Source of the DNA: Streptoalloteichus tenebrarius
Lineage (GTDB): Bacteria > Actinomycetota > Actinomycetes > Mycobacteriales > Pseudonocardiaceae
Assembly (NCBI RefSeq): GCF_024171885.1
Contig: NZ_JAMTCP010000002.1
Coordinates: 1 to 64,000 of the forward strand
Direction: 5' to 3'
DNA: 64,000 bases
The notes beneath the pieces were generated by a model. It did not search any database. It was given only the letters and a program-made list of their open reading frames with translations, and had not been told where the DNA came from. Numbering within the stretch: the stretch's first letter is position 1; every line of letters starts with the position of its first letter. Shown here piece by piece: positions 1 to 8,803 of the stretch. A program made the position numbers and the translations under genes.

Positions 1-366
1 TACCTGCGGCAGACCGAGAAGATCGCGGCCGAGACGCAGGCCAAGGCCGTGGAGTCCAACGCCGTCCTGGGCGACGCCTACGCCCTGTCCGGCGGCAAGA
101 GCATCGGCCGGCTGGTGGCCGAGATGCGGGCGGTGGACCCGAAGGCCGTCGCCGAGGCGCTCAAGCCCGACATCGCTGCGGTGATCCGCGAGGTGCTGGG
201 CGACGACAACGCCAAGCAGGCCGACGCGATCGTGGACAAACTCGCCGAGCGCCTGGGCAGGAAACCGGCCGACGCGCCGGAGGCCGCCGAGGCCGGACAG
301 ACCCAGGGTGAACAGGCCCAGGGCGAGCAGGCCCAGGGCGAGCAGGCGGCACAGGCGGCCTCCTGA
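1..366 (+). CDS. 3' end of an uncharacterised protein with Gln/Gly/Glu repeats at its C-terminus
   Basis: The reading frame is open from base 1, so the start lies outside the window; 121 residues are visible. The visible part is Ala/Glu/Lys-rich and probably helical (ETQAKAVESN near the beginning), followed by a compact charged segment and a C-terminal tail with three copies of a GEQAQ-type pentapeptide (about residues 99-115). I see no catalytic motif or membrane segment. The helical, charged character could fit the C-terminal part of an SPFH/band-7 or coiled-coil scaffold protein, but that is a guess. A strong terminator follows at 420-459, so this is the last gene of its unit. Confidence 0.75.
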   Translation, partial: YLRQTEKIAAETQAKAVESNAVLGDAYALSGGKSIGRLVAEMRAVDPKAVAEALKPDIAAVIREVLGDDNAKQADAIVDKLAERLGRKPADAPEAAEAGQTQGEQAQGEQAQGEQAAQAAS

Positions 367-419
367 CCGCCGTCGCCGGCCCGTCCCTCCTCGGCGAACA
401 CCCGACACACCGCGTTCGA

Positions 420-459
420 CACGCCGCCCGACCACGCCCCTCGGTGGTCGGGCGGCGTG
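420..459 (+). terminator. 16-bp perfect hairpin terminator
   Basis: Arms at 420-435 and 444-459 are perfectly complementary with an 8-nt loop. It lies 54 bases after the stop of the first gene. There is no U-tract, as is common for actinobacterial terminators. Confidence 0.7.
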
Positions 460-591
460 CGCCATCCGAACTAACGAAGCGGCAACGAACAGATCACCGG
501 CCGAATCCTTCGGCGACGTGACTCATTAGCGGGTTGGACGCTTCCCGAGATCCCCCCGGATCCCCCTCCCCCGACCCCAGGAGTTCGTCGC

Positions 592-1374
592 ATGCGGCAC
601 CGCCCCGTGCTGTCCGCTCTCGGCCGCGCCCTGACCGCGGCCGGTCTCGTGCTCGTCGCGCTGGCGCCGCCCGGCGCTGCCGCGGCCGCGCCGGAGAACC
701 CCCCCGCCTCCGGCGACCCCCGCGCCGTCGCCTCGCCCGGCAACGCCGTCAAGTGCTCCGACGTGAGCCTGGCCGGCGAACTGGTGGACCTCGCGCACAC
801 CGTGGACGAGTCCCGCGCCACCCTCGACGTCACCGGCCTGCCCGAGGGGCTCACGGTGACCGGCGTCGTCGTCAAGGGCGGGCCGGCCTACAACAGCTAC
901 CTGCCCTCGGCGCTGGGCCCCCTGCCGTGGCGCGGCCTGCACGCGCCGGTCAACCCCAGCGGCAAGCCGGCCCAGATCAGCCACTGGTTCGCCTGTGCCC
1001 AGCGGACCGCCCCCACCACCCCCCGCCCCACACCCCTCATGGTCGTCCCGACGCCGGCCGCTCCACCGCCCACTGGTGCGGTGCCCAACCCCGCGCCTCC
1101 GCGCACCATGGCCCCGCACCCGGGCGTCACGCCGACGGACGCCCTGCCGCCCGCGCCGGCCGGGAGCGCCATCGCGACGCCGTCGGCGCCGTCGACACCC
1201 TCCTCCTCGTCCACCGTGCAGGCCGCCCCCGCCCCGAGGGACGACGCCGGGAACCTGGCGTCGACCGGCTTCGACGGCGGGTGGCTGATCCCGGTGGGCG
1301 CGCTGCTGCTGCTCGGCGGCGGCGTGGCGCTGGCGGTGCCCCGGGTCCGCGCGGGACTGCGCCGCCGCCACTGA
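592..1374 (+). CDS. Secreted surface protein with LASTG (class E-type) sortase signal
   Basis: A 260-residue protein. It has an N-terminal signal peptide (Arg-rich n-region, hydrophobic core about residues 10-30, Ala-rich cleavage region), a folded part to about residue 140, and then a long Pro/Thr/Ser/Ala-rich stalk. The C-terminus holds the sorting signal LASTG at 222-226, a hydrophobic stretch and a positively charged RRRH tail. LAxTG is the motif preferred by class E sortases of high-GC Gram-positives, so I infer covalent attachment to peptidoglycan. An AGGAG ribosome-binding site precedes the ATG. No sortase gene lies in the window. The ectodomain function is unknown; the gene is flanked by hairpins on both sides and looks monocistronic. 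Confidence 0.85.
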   Translation: MRHRPVLSALGRALTAAGLVLVALAPPGAAAAAPENPPASGDPRAVASPGNAVKCSDVSLAGELVDLAHTVDESRATLDVTGLPEGLTVTGVVVKGGPAYNSYLPSALGPLPWRGLHAPVNPSGKPAQISHWFACAQRTAPTTPRPTPLMVVPTPAAPPPTGAVPNPAPPRTMAPHPGVTPTDALPPAPAGSAIATPSAPSTPSSSSTVQAAPAPRDDAGNLASTGFDGGWLIPVGALLLLGGGVALAVPRVRAGLRRRH

Positions 1375-1398
1375 TCCGGCGACAACCTGTCACCTACT

Positions 1399-1431
1399 CG
1401 GGTGCCCCGAGGGTGGTCCTCGGGGCACCCG
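1399..1431 (+). terminator. 14-bp hairpin terminator
   Basis: Arms 1399-1412 and 1418-1431 are perfectly complementary around a 5-nt loop, 24 bases after the stop of the sorting-signal protein. Confidence 0.65.
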
Positions 1432-1492
1432 TCGTGCGACGCGGCGCCCCGGGAACCGTCGACACTCTGTCATCGCCCTGCCGATCCGTACT

Positions 1493-2269
1493 GTGGTCGG
1501 CAGACTGCGAACGGCGACGGCCGGGGTGGCCGGCGGGACGCGGTCCGGGGGGTGGCGCGTGGGATGGTCCGGGCGACTGGGCTGGTCGGAGTGGGTCGAG
1601 CTGGCCCGCGCCGGCCGGGCCGCCCCGCGGTGGCAGCTCGTCGTGGCCGGCGTGGTCTCCGCCCTGTGGTCGTGCTGGATGATCGACCAGGTGGGGGCGG
1701 GTCGCAGCCCGCTCGGCGTGCTGCGGGCCGGCCTGGTCTGGGCTGACCTGCCCGCCGACTGGCTGGACCAGGCCAGGGCCTGGTTGGCGGCCCCGCACCG
1801 GCGTCCGGTGGTCGACGCGGCCGCGTGGGCCGTGGGCGGGTTGTGGGCGGCGACCCACCGCCGGCGCGTGCTCCCGGCCGTCGTGGGCTGGCTCGTGCTG
1901 CTGACGGTGGCCGACGCGCTCGGCTACGCCGTCGCCGCCCGGCACGCCGGGTTCGGGTTCGCCGTGGTCGTCGGCGTGTTGTTGCTGCTCTCCGTGCCCC
2001 TGCGTCGTCGGCCCATGGGACGTGGGGTCCGGCTCTACCCGAAGGACGTCTTCGTCGCGGCTGCCAGGGCGGCGGCGCTGACGATCCTCGTGCCGCTGTC
2101 GGCGCCCCTGCTCGTGGTGGCCGCGCTGTGTGACCCGTACCTGACCGTGCCGCCCCGGCGGCTTCCGGTGCGGCTGCCGTTGCCCCGACCACGCGCGGAC
2201 GCTGACGCCGACGTTCCCGCCCGGCGGGACCCGGAGCGGCAGGCGGACCCCCGGAGCCAGCGGCCCTGA
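1493..2269 (+). CDS. Uncharacterised multi-pass membrane protein
   Basis: A 258-residue protein read from a GTG at 1493. Hydrophobic segments appear around residues 50-68 (LVVAGVVSALWSCWM), 126-150, 155-170 and 195-215, suggesting four membrane passes. Both ends are rich in Arg and Pro, with a polar Asp/Arg/Pro tail. I recognise no family. No convincing ribosome-binding site precedes 1493 and in-frame starts further inside are possible, so the N-terminus is uncertain. It converges on ald and shares the bidirectional hairpin at 2335-2368. Confidence 0.6.
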   Translation: MVGRLRTATAGVAGGTRSGGWRVGWSGRLGWSEWVELARAGRAAPRWQLVVAGVVSALWSCWMIDQVGAGRSPLGVLRAGLVWADLPADWLDQARAWLAAPHRRPVVDAAAWAVGGLWAATHRRRVLPAVVGWLVLLTVADALGYAVAARHAGFGFAVVVGVLLLLSVPLRRRPMGRGVRLYPKDVFVAAARAAALTILVPLSAPLLVVAALCDPYLTVPPRRLPVRLPLPRPRADADADVPARRDPERQADPRSQRP

Positions 2270-2334
2270 AACCCGAGATCCGACGTCAAGAGCGCCGACG
2301 CCGAGAGGGCCAACGCCGCGAGACCCGGACACCG

Positions 2335-2368
2335 CGAGGGGCCGACGCCCGAAGGCGTCGGCCCCTCG
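2335..2368. terminator. Bidirectional hairpin between convergent genes
   Basis: A 15-bp perfect stem (2335-2349 with 2354-2368) closed by a CGAA tetraloop. It lies between the stop of the rightward membrane protein and the stop of leftward ald and could serve both. Confidence 0.75.
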
Positions 2369-2383
2369 TCGCGGGTACGGACC

Positions 2384-3502
2384 TCAGCCGGCGAGGACGT
2401 CCTCGATCGTGGTCAGCGGCAGGTCGTGCGCCTCGGCCACCGCGGCGTTGGTGACCACGCCGTCGTGGGTGTTCAGGCCGAGAGCCAGCGCCTGGTCCTC
2501 GCGCAGCGCGGTCCGCCAGCCCTTGTTCGCCAGGGCGATGGCGTAGGGCAGGGTGACGTTGGTCAGCGCGAAGGTCGAGGTGCGCGGCACGGCGCCCGGC
2601 ATGTTGGCGACGCAGTAGAACACGGTGTCGTGCACGGCGAAGGTCGGCTCGGCGTGCGTGGTGGGCCGCGAGTCCTCGAAGCAGCCGCCCTGATCGATGG
2701 CGATGTCGACGAGCACGCTGCCCGGCTTCATCCGCTTGACCAGGTCGTTGCTCACCAGCTTCGGGGCCTTGGCGCCCGGCACCAGCACGGCGCCGATCAC
2801 CAGGTCGGCCTCCAGCACGGCCTGCTCGACCTCGAAGGCGTTGGACGCGACGGTGCGCAGCCGGCCGTGGTACTGGGCGTCGGCGGCCCGCAGCTTGTCC
2901 ACGGACAGGTCCAGCACGGTCACGTCCGCGCCCATGCCCACGGCGATCGAGGCGGCGTTCATGCCGGACACGCCGGCGCCGAGGATGGTGACCTTGGCCG
3001 GGTGGACGCCGGGCACGCCGCCGAGCAGCACGCCCCGGCCGCCCCGGGACTTCATCAGGGTCTCGCCGCCGACCTGGGTCGCCAGCCGGCCGGCGACCTC
3101 GCTCATCGGGGCGAGCAGCGGCAGCGCCCGGTTGGGCAACTGCACGGTCTCGTAGGCGATGCCGGTGACCTTGCGCTCCAGCAGCGCGTCGGTGCACTCG
3201 CGCGACGCGGCGAGGTGGAGGTAGGTGAACAGGGTCTGGCCGGCGCGCATCCGGCCGTACTCCTCGGCGATCGGCTCCTTGACCTTGAGGATCAGGTCGG
3301 CGGTCGCCCACACCTCGTCGGCGGTCGGCAGGATCTTCGCGCCCGCCGCGGTGTACTCCGCGTCGGTGATGGACGAGCCCAGGCCGGCGCCCTGCTCGAC
3401 GTACACCTCGTGGCCGTTGCGCACGAACTCCAGTACGCCGGCCGGGGTGATGGCCACCCGGTACTCGTGGTTCTTGACTTCGCGGGGGACGCCGACCTTC
3501 AT
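2384..3502 (-). CDS. ald: L-alanine dehydrogenase
   Basis: This enzyme (EC 1.4.1.1) reversibly converts L-alanine, NAD+ and water to pyruvate, NADH and ammonia in the cytosol. The 372-residue protein is of normal family length and aligns by eye with mycobacterial Ald throughout. Conserved active-site residues are present: Lys75 (LKVKEP), His96 (TYLHLA) and the Asp in [10 protein letters not shown] near 270; the Rossmann motif is [14 protein letters not shown] at 3505 directly precedes the ATG at 3502; the GAGGAG spacing fits the ATG better. A PucR-type regulator lies just upstream on the same strand. In Bacillus subtilis a PucR-type protein (AdeR) activates ald, so local control by that neighbour is a reasonable inference. 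Confidence 0.95.
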   Translation of the reverse strand: MKVGVPREVKNHEYRVAITPAGVLEFVRNGHEVYVEQGAGLGSSITDAEYTAAGAKILPTADEVWATADLILKVKEPIAEEYGRMRAGQTLFTYLHLAASRECTDALLERKVTGIAYETVQLPNRALPLLAPMSEVAGRLATQVGGETLMKSRGGRGVLLGGVPGVHPAKVTILGAGVSGMNAASIAVGMGADVTVLDLSVDKLRAADAQYHGRLRTVASNAFEVEQAVLEADLVIGAVLVPGAKAPKLVSNDLVKRMKPGSVLVDIAIDQGGCFEDSRPTTHAEPTFAVHDTVFYCVANMPGAVPRTSTFALTNVTLPYAIALANKGWRTALREDQALALGLNTHDGVVTNAAVAEAHDLPLTTIEDVLAG

Positions 3503-3660
3503 CACGGACTCCTCGAACGAACAACGCTGTTGGTAGCCGATGGTCGGGCCTGCTCCGAACAGGTGTCATCGGTGCGCCCGCACCAAGCTGCCGGGAAGCA
3601 TTCGTGCACGCTGCACAGGTTCGCCGGTCAGGGGCGCGCGGGCGGGGTGGCCGGACCCGG

Positions 3661-5247
3661 TCAACGCCCCGCGCCCAGCGCGACGAGCTGGAGCTGGAGC
3701 GCCAGCCGCACGTCGGGGTCGTCCAGCCGGGCCGGCGCGATCTCGGCGATGCGGCGCATCCGGTACCGCAGGGTGTTGCGGTGCACGTGCAGGCGGCGCG
3801 CCACCGCCGCCTGGTCGCCGGCGTGCGTCAGCCAGGCCGCCAGGGTCTCCACGTACCGGGTGCCGTGCGCGGCGTCGTGCTCGCGGAGCAACCGGACCGG
3901 GCCGGACTCCAGCAGCTCGGCCAACGCGTCCGAGCCGGCCACGCGCCGCACGACCAGCCGCGCCCACACCTCCTCGAACCGCGCCCACCGGCCCAGCCCC
4001 GGTGAGGAGTGCAGCAACGCGTGCACCTCGTCGGCCTGCGCCCTGGCCCTGGCCAGGTCGCCGACCTCGGTGGCCGGCGCGCTGATCCCGGCCAGCACCT
4101 GCACCCCCGGCGCCAGCTCGGCCAACGCCCGCGACAGCCACTCCCAGCGGGGGACGACGTCGGTGGGCTGGTCGCACTCGACCACCGCGTAGACGGCGCC
4201 GCCGACCTCCGCCAGCGGCGTCCGCGCCGGAAGGCCGCTGGCCGAGCGCAGGCGCTCCCACAGGGCCAGCCGCAACGCCTCGGCCCGCTCCGGAGCGGTC
4301 TCCCCGTCGGCGGCCCTGCGCAGGCCGAACGCCACCACGCGGTGGGGGACCGCGCGCAGCCCGAGCCGGGCGGCGGCCGAGGCCACGTCGCCCGAGCCGT
4401 GCAGCACGGTGGCGACCAGGTCCCGCATGAGGCGTCGTTCCACGTCGGTGCCGGCCCGCAGCCGCAGCAGGTGCAGGGCGACGACGGCGGCGGTGTCAGC
4501 GAACGCGGCGGCCCGTTCGGCGGACACCGGCCCCGGCACCACCGCCCAGATCGAGCCGAGCAGCTCCGACCCCACCTTCACCGGCATGATCAGCCGGGGG
4601 AGGGTGCCGTCCTCCAGGCTGGGCACGAACACCGGCTCGGCGCCCTTGCCGACCTCCCGCAGCACGCCCCGCCGGCGGAACTGCTGGAGGGTGGCGTCGG
4701 GGACGCGGCGGCCGATGATCGTGGCCACGCGCGCCGGGTCGGCCCTGTCCTGGCGCGAGGAGTAGGCCAGCACGCGCGAGCCGGCGTCCTCGATGGTCAC
4801 CGGCGCGTCGATCACGGCGGCGATCGCGTCGGCCAGCGTGAACAGGTCGGTGAACTCGCCGCCGCCGGACAGGTCGGGCGCGGCCGTGGTCTCCAGGTCG
4901 AGCACCGACCGCAGCAGCCACAGCACCTGGGTCCACGCGGCGCGTCGGGTGACCGACAGCAGGCCGAGGCCGGCGTCGGCGGCGGCGCGGCGCACCGAGG
5001 GGTCGGCGGCCACGGGCTCCTTGAGCACGAGCGCCCCGGCGGTGGCGCACTGCCCGACCAGGCGTTCCGCCTGGTCCACGGCGGTGACCGCGACCCCGAG
5101 CACCAGGTCGCCAGGATGGGCGTCCGGGGCGGCGTCCGGCTCGGCGATCACCAGATCGCCGACAGGGGCGTCCAGGTCCGCCGGCTCGACCAGCACCGTG
5201 GCCAGCGGCGGCCCGACCGATTCCAGCACCCGCCGCAGCGCAACCAC
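3661..5247 (-). CDS. PucR/CdaR-type transcriptional regulator, candidate ald regulator
   Basis: A 528-residue regulator with the PucR layout. The N-terminal part resembles a purine-catabolism PucR ligand-sensing domain, the middle (about 300-440) a GGDEF-like domain, and the C-terminus (about 455-515) a helix-turn-helix of the PucR C-terminal type (AVARRLHVHRNTLRYRMRRI). The open frame continues far upstream through the P450 gene, but the GTG at 5247 is the first plausible start (MVALRRVLESVG) and clears the P450 stop; no clear ribosome-binding site is visible. It is co-oriented with and 158 bases upstream of ald, which makes ald its likely target. The effector is unknown. Confidence 0.85.
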   Translation of the reverse strand: MVALRRVLESVGPPLATVLVEPADLDAPVGDLVIAEPDAAPDAHPGDLVLGVAVTAVDQAERLVGQCATAGALVLKEPVAADPSVRRAAADAGLGLLSVTRRAAWTQVLWLLRSVLDLETTAAPDLSGGGEFTDLFTLADAIAAVIDAPVTIEDAGSRVLAYSSRQDRADPARVATIIGRRVPDATLQQFRRRGVLREVGKGAEPVFVPSLEDGTLPRLIMPVKVGSELLGSIWAVVPGPVSAERAAAFADTAAVVALHLLRLRAGTDVERRLMRDLVATVLHGSGDVASAAARLGLRAVPHRVVAFGLRRAADGETAPERAEALRLALWERLRSASGLPARTPLAEVGGAVYAVVECDQPTDVVPRWEWLSRALAELAPGVQVLAGISAPATEVGDLARARAQADEVHALLHSSPGLGRWARFEEVWARLVVRRVAGSDALAELLESGPVRLLREHDAAHGTRYVETLAAWLTHAGDQAAVARRLHVHRNTLRYRMRRIAEIAPARLDDPDVRLALQLQLVALGAGR

Positions 5248-5327
5248 GGCATTCAGTGTGAAGCACGCCGCGGGTCCCGCGTGCCGCCTCGCGGCCGGCG
5301 GAGGCGTGCGCCGTCCGGCTCCGCGGG

Positions 5328-6560
5328 TCAGTCCCGGGTGACGAGCACGCGCAGCGGCGCGCGGAAGGACAACAGGTCGAGCATCGGCGGGTCGGCCTCG
5401 ACCAGCCGCACGTCGGGCAGGCGCGCGGCGGCGGTGCGCAGCACGACCGCCGCCTCGGCCCTGGCCAGCTCGGCGCCCAGGCACAGGTGCCGGCCGAGCC
5501 CGAACGCGAGGTGGCGCCGGCCCTCCGCCCTGCCGGGGCAGAACCGCTCCGGCTCGGAGTACGCGGCGGGGTCGGTGTTGGCCCCGGCCAGCATCAGCAG
5601 CAGGTGCGCGCCGGCCGGCAGGTCCACGCCCCCCAGTCGGGTGGGCTGGGAGGTGACCCGCCGCCAGGTCGGCAGCGGCGGCTCGTGCCGCAGGATCTCC
5701 TCGACGCAGGCGGCGGTCAGCCCGGGGTCCTCCGGGAGCCTCCGCCACAGCTCGGGCCGGGCGACCAGCCGGCGCAGGGCGGTGGACAGCAACTGGGTCG
5801 TGGTCTCCTGCCCGGCGATCAGCAGGAAGTAGCAGACGCCGACGGCCTCGTCGACGTCGAGCGGCTCCCCGTCGGGCCGGCGGTGCGCCACCAGCGCGGA
5901 GAACAGGTCCTCTCCGTCCGGGCTGGCCGCGCGGACCTGGTCGGCGAGCCAGCGGTGGAACTCGCCGGCGGCGTGCGCGAGCTCCACCTGGCGCTCCGGC
6001 CCCGGGTTGCCCCAGAACAGCTCCAGCGAGGCCGTGCTCCACCCCTTGAGCGTGGGCACGTCGACGGGGGGCAGGCCGAGCATCGCCAGCAGCAGCCGGC
6101 ACGGCAGGTCACGGGCCACGGCCGCGACCAGGTCGGCCCGGCCGGTGGCGGTCAGCTCGGCCTCGGCGACCGCGACGTGCTCGTCGGCGAGGCGCTCGAT
6201 CAGCGGCGTGGCCTCGGCGACCCGGCGCGCGGTGAAGAACCGGGCGACGAGCCGCCGCAACCCCGGGTGGGTGGGGGTGCCGTTGTTGGCCAGTGTGGGC
6301 GGCAGGGCGAAACCGGCGCGGGCGAGCACCCGCAGCGCCCGGATCGGGATGGGGGTGACGGCGGTCAGCGCGTTGTCGGGGTGGAAGGTGTCCGCGTCGA
6401 GCAGCGCCGCGCGCACGTCCTCATGCCGGCTGACCAGCCACAACCCGGTCGCGGGGTCGTGGTGGACGGGCGCCTGCTCGCGCAGCGCGCGGAGCGTGGG
6501 GTACGGGTCGCGGACGTACTCGTCGCCGAAGAGGTCGACAGCCAGCTCCGTGGTCCGCAC
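5328..6560 (-). CDS. Cytochrome P450
   Basis: A 410-residue soluble bacterial P450. The I-helix oxygen-activation motif AGQETT, the K-helix ExxR (EEILR) and the heme-binding loop FGLGRHLCLG with Cys360 as thiolate ligand are all intact. The GTG start at 6560 gives a normal N-terminus (DLFGDEYVRDPYPTLRALRE). It needs external ferredoxin and reductase; fprA elsewhere in the window is one possible electron donor. It is divergent from bioF across 86 bases. In Bacillus subtilis the P450 BioI makes pimeloyl-ACP for biotin, so a biotin-precursor role is conceivable, but the substrate cannot be read from sequence. Confidence 0.93.
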   Translation of the reverse strand: MRTTELAVDLFGDEYVRDPYPTLRALREQAPVHHDPATGLWLVSRHEDVRAALLDADTFHPDNALTAVTPIPIRALRVLARAGFALPPTLANNGTPTHPGLRRLVARFFTARRVAEATPLIERLADEHVAVAEAELTATGRADLVAAVARDLPCRLLLAMLGLPPVDVPTLKGWSTASLELFWGNPGPERQVELAHAAGEFHRWLADQVRAASPDGEDLFSALVAHRRPDGEPLDVDEAVGVCYFLLIAGQETTTQLLSTALRRLVARPELWRRLPEDPGLTAACVEEILRHEPPLPTWRRVTSQPTRLGGVDLPAGAHLLLMLAGANTDPAAYSEPERFCPGRAEGRRHLAFGLGRHLCLGAELARAEAAVVLRTAAARLPDVRLVEADPPMLDLLSFRAPLRVLVTRD

Positions 6561-6646
6561 GGCAGGACCGTAACGCGGGCGTCGGCGGCGTCGACCGTGA
6601 CACCCGCCACGCCGGTGTGACCGGCGCGGGATGCGAAACTGCCGGC

Positions 6647-7825
6647 GTGACCGCGACCAGGCCGCCCGTCGACCCCGCCAGCGTCTTCGACTGGGTGGAC
6701 GTGCGGTCGGCGGCCAGGGCGCGCGCCGGGCTCACCCGGCGGCTGCGCCCCCGCCCGGCCACGACCGGCCTGCTCGACCTGGCCTCCAACGACTACCTCG
6801 GCCTCGCCCGGCACCCGCTGGTGTGCGCGGCGGCGGCCGACGCCGCCCAGCGGTGGGGTGCGGGGGCGACGGGATCACGGCTGGTCACGGGCACGACCGA
6901 GCTGCACGCGGACCTGGAGGCCGAGCTGGCCGCGTTCTGCGGGGTGGAGGCCGCGCTGGTGTTCTCCTCGGGCTGGGCCGCCAACCTCGGCGCGCTGGCC
7001 GCCCTCAGCGGACCCGGCACCCTCGTCGTCGCCGACGCGTTCAACCACGCCTCGTTGATCGACGGCTGCCGGCTCGCCCGTGGTGAGACCGAGGTGGTGC
7101 CGCACGTCGACCCGGCGGCGGTGCGGGCGGCGCTGGCCGGGCGGACCCGGCGGCGCGCCCTCGTGGTCACCGACGCCGTGTTCTCGGTCGACGGCGATCT
7201 CGCGCCGCTCCCGGAGATCGCCGCCGCCGCCAGGGAGCACGGAGCCGGGCTGGTGGTGGACGACGCGCACGGGCTGGGCGTCGTGGGCGAGGGTGGTCGC
7301 GGCTCGGTCGCCGACGCGGGCCTGGCCGGCGCGCCCGACGTGGTGGTGACGACGACCCTGTCGAAGTCCCTGGGCTCGCAGGGCGGCGCGGTGCTCGGCC
7401 CCCGTCGGGTCATCGACCACCTGGTGGACACGGCCCGCAGCTTCATCTTCGACACCGGCCTGGCCCCCGCTGCCGTCGCCGGCGCGCTGGCCGCGCTCCG
7501 ACTGGTGCGGGAGCGCCCCGAGCTGCCGGACCGGGCCAGGACCGTGGCGCGCGAGTTGGCCGCCCGCCTGCGCTCGGCCGGGCTGGACGCCAGCGAGCCA
7601 TCGGCCGCCGTGGTCTCGGTCCGGGCACCCTCGCCCCAGGCCGCCGTCGACTGGGCGGCCGCCTGCCGGGCCGAAGGCGTGGCCGTCGGCTGCTTCCGCC
7701 CGCCGTCGGTGCCCGACCGGTTCTCCCGCCTTCGGCTCACCGCCCGCGCCGACCTCACACCCGCCGAGATCGACCTCGCCGTCGACGTCCTTGCCCGTAC
7801 CGCCCCGCCCACCGTCACCCGCTGA
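6647..7825 (+). CDS. bioF: 8-amino-7-oxononanoate synthase
   Basis: A PLP-dependent alpha-oxoamine synthase that condenses pimeloyl-ACP/CoA with L-alanine in biotin synthesis. The 392-residue protein has the family signatures SNDYLGL, GSRLVTGTTELH, the PLP-contacting DDAHGLGVVG and the Schiff-base lysine in TTLSKSLGSQGG. The GTG at 6647 gives the usual N-terminus; a GTG at 6617 in the same frame would add ten residues. No Shine-Dalgarno is visible; a GAAACT hexamer lies about 7 bases upstream, so the message may be leaderless. Neither bioA, bioB nor bioD is in the window. The stop lies only 65 bases from the first CRISPR repeat. Confidence 0.93.
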   Translation: MTATRPPVDPASVFDWVDVRSAARARAGLTRRLRPRPATTGLLDLASNDYLGLARHPLVCAAAADAAQRWGAGATGSRLVTGTTELHADLEAELAAFCGVEAALVFSSGWAANLGALAALSGPGTLVVADAFNHASLIDGCRLARGETEVVPHVDPAAVRAALAGRTRRRALVVTDAVFSVDGDLAPLPEIAAAAREHGAGLVVDDAHGLGVVGEGGRGSVADAGLAGAPDVVVTTTLSKSLGSQGGAVLGPRRVIDHLVDTARSFIFDTGLAPAAVAGALAALRLVRERPELPDRARTVARELAARLRSAGLDASEPSAAVVSVRAPSPQAAVDWAAACRAEGVAVGCFRPPSVPDRFSRLRLTARADLTPAEIDLAVDVLARTAPPTVTR

Positions 7826-7890
7826 CCATGTGCACCCGAACCGGAGGTCAAGAATCGATAACGGCCCCCTGTTAGCCCAGCTCGCGAAGG
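7826..7890 (+). other. Short putative CRISPR leader
   Basis: Only 65 bases separate the bioF stop from the first repeat. The segment contains a comparatively A/T-rich patch (GTCAAGAATCGATAAC). Repeat orientation and trailer decay on the far side place the leader end here, so the promoter and integration signals must lie in this segment or inside the end of bioF. Confidence 0.4.
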
Positions 7891-8134
7891 GTGATCCCCG
7901 CGCACGCGGGGGTGAGTCGACGTCCAGGAACGCCAAATCGGTTTCGCCGCCGTGATCCCCGCGCACGCGGGGGTGAGTCCTCCCCGCCGAACCCACCGCG
8001 GACAACGGACTGGTGATCCCCGCGCACGCGGGGGTGAGTCGACGTCCAGGAACGCCAAATCGGTTTCGCCGCCGTGATCCCCGCGCACGCGGGGGTGAGT
8101 CCTCCCCGCCGAACCCACCGCGGACAACGGACTG
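7891..8134 (+). repeat. 122-bp tandem duplication of two repeat-spacer units
   Basis: Bases 7891-8012 and 8013-8134 are the same two-unit block. Spacer 7919-7951 is identical to 8041-8073, and spacer 7980-8012 is identical to 8102-8134. The duplication sits at the leader-proximal, youngest end of the array. Confidence 0.95.
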
Positions 8135-8772
8135 GTGATCCCCGCGCACGCGGGGGTGAGTCCGGCTGCTGCCACCACCGGCGCGGCTGCTGTGGGTGAT
8201 CCCCGCGCATGCGGGGGTGAGTCGGACCGGCCGATCTCGAACACTCGCCTCAGCCCGTGATCCCCGCGCACGCGGGGGTGAGTCCAACAGGAGGACACGG
8301 TGGAGCACCGGGGTGACGTGATCCCCGCGCACGCGGGGGTGAGTCGCTACGAGACGAGCACAACCTCGGACTCGCCGAGTGATTCCCGCGCACGCGGGGG
8401 TGAGTCCGGCGTGATCACCGAGTCCGTGAGGGCGACGGCGTGATCCCCGCGCACGCGGGGGTGAGTCGCTGCACCAACGCCGTGACGAACTCGCCGGTCT
8501 GTGATTCCCGCGCACGCGGGGGTGAGTCGATCGCGTCGAGTACGGCCGCACGGAGGATGCCGTGATCCCCGCGCACGCGGGGGTGAGTCTAGGGAGCTGA
8601 AGCTCGTCCGCCTCCTCTTCAGGTGATCCCCGCGCACGCGGGGGTGAGTCGGTCGGTCATATGGAAACCGGCCGCAACCAGCAGTGATCCCCGCGCACGC
8701 GGGGGTGAGTCGAGGCCGTTTCTCTCCGCGACTCCGGGCACGGTGTGATCTCCGCACACGCGGTGAGCCGGT

Positions 8773-8803
8773 CACTCATAATCCGTCAGGTCGTGGGTTC
8801 GAG
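8773..8803 (+). other. tRNA-Met-like fragment within a degenerate CRISPR spacer
   Basis: This stretch, between the degenerate repeats at 8745 and 8806, reads like a tRNA from the anticodon loop (CTCATAA, anticodon CAT) through the variable loop to the T-loop (GGGTTCGAGT). The acceptor stem, D-arm and 3' T-stem are missing and the variable region has one extra base, so it is not a functional tRNA. It may be a spacer taken from a tRNA-associated attachment site or from a host tRNA gene. Confidence 0.5.

Noticed and set aside
6793-8551. Long leftward frames (501 and 558 residues) with repeated THPRVRGDH/DSPPRARGS peptides
   Set aside because: They are translations of the CRISPR repeats on the opposite strand combined with antisense bioF, a well-known source of false proteins.
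8773-8803. A functional tRNA-Met gene in the CRISPR trailer
   Set aside because: The acceptor stem, D-arm and 3' T-stem strand are absent and the variable region has an extra base; only a fragment is present.
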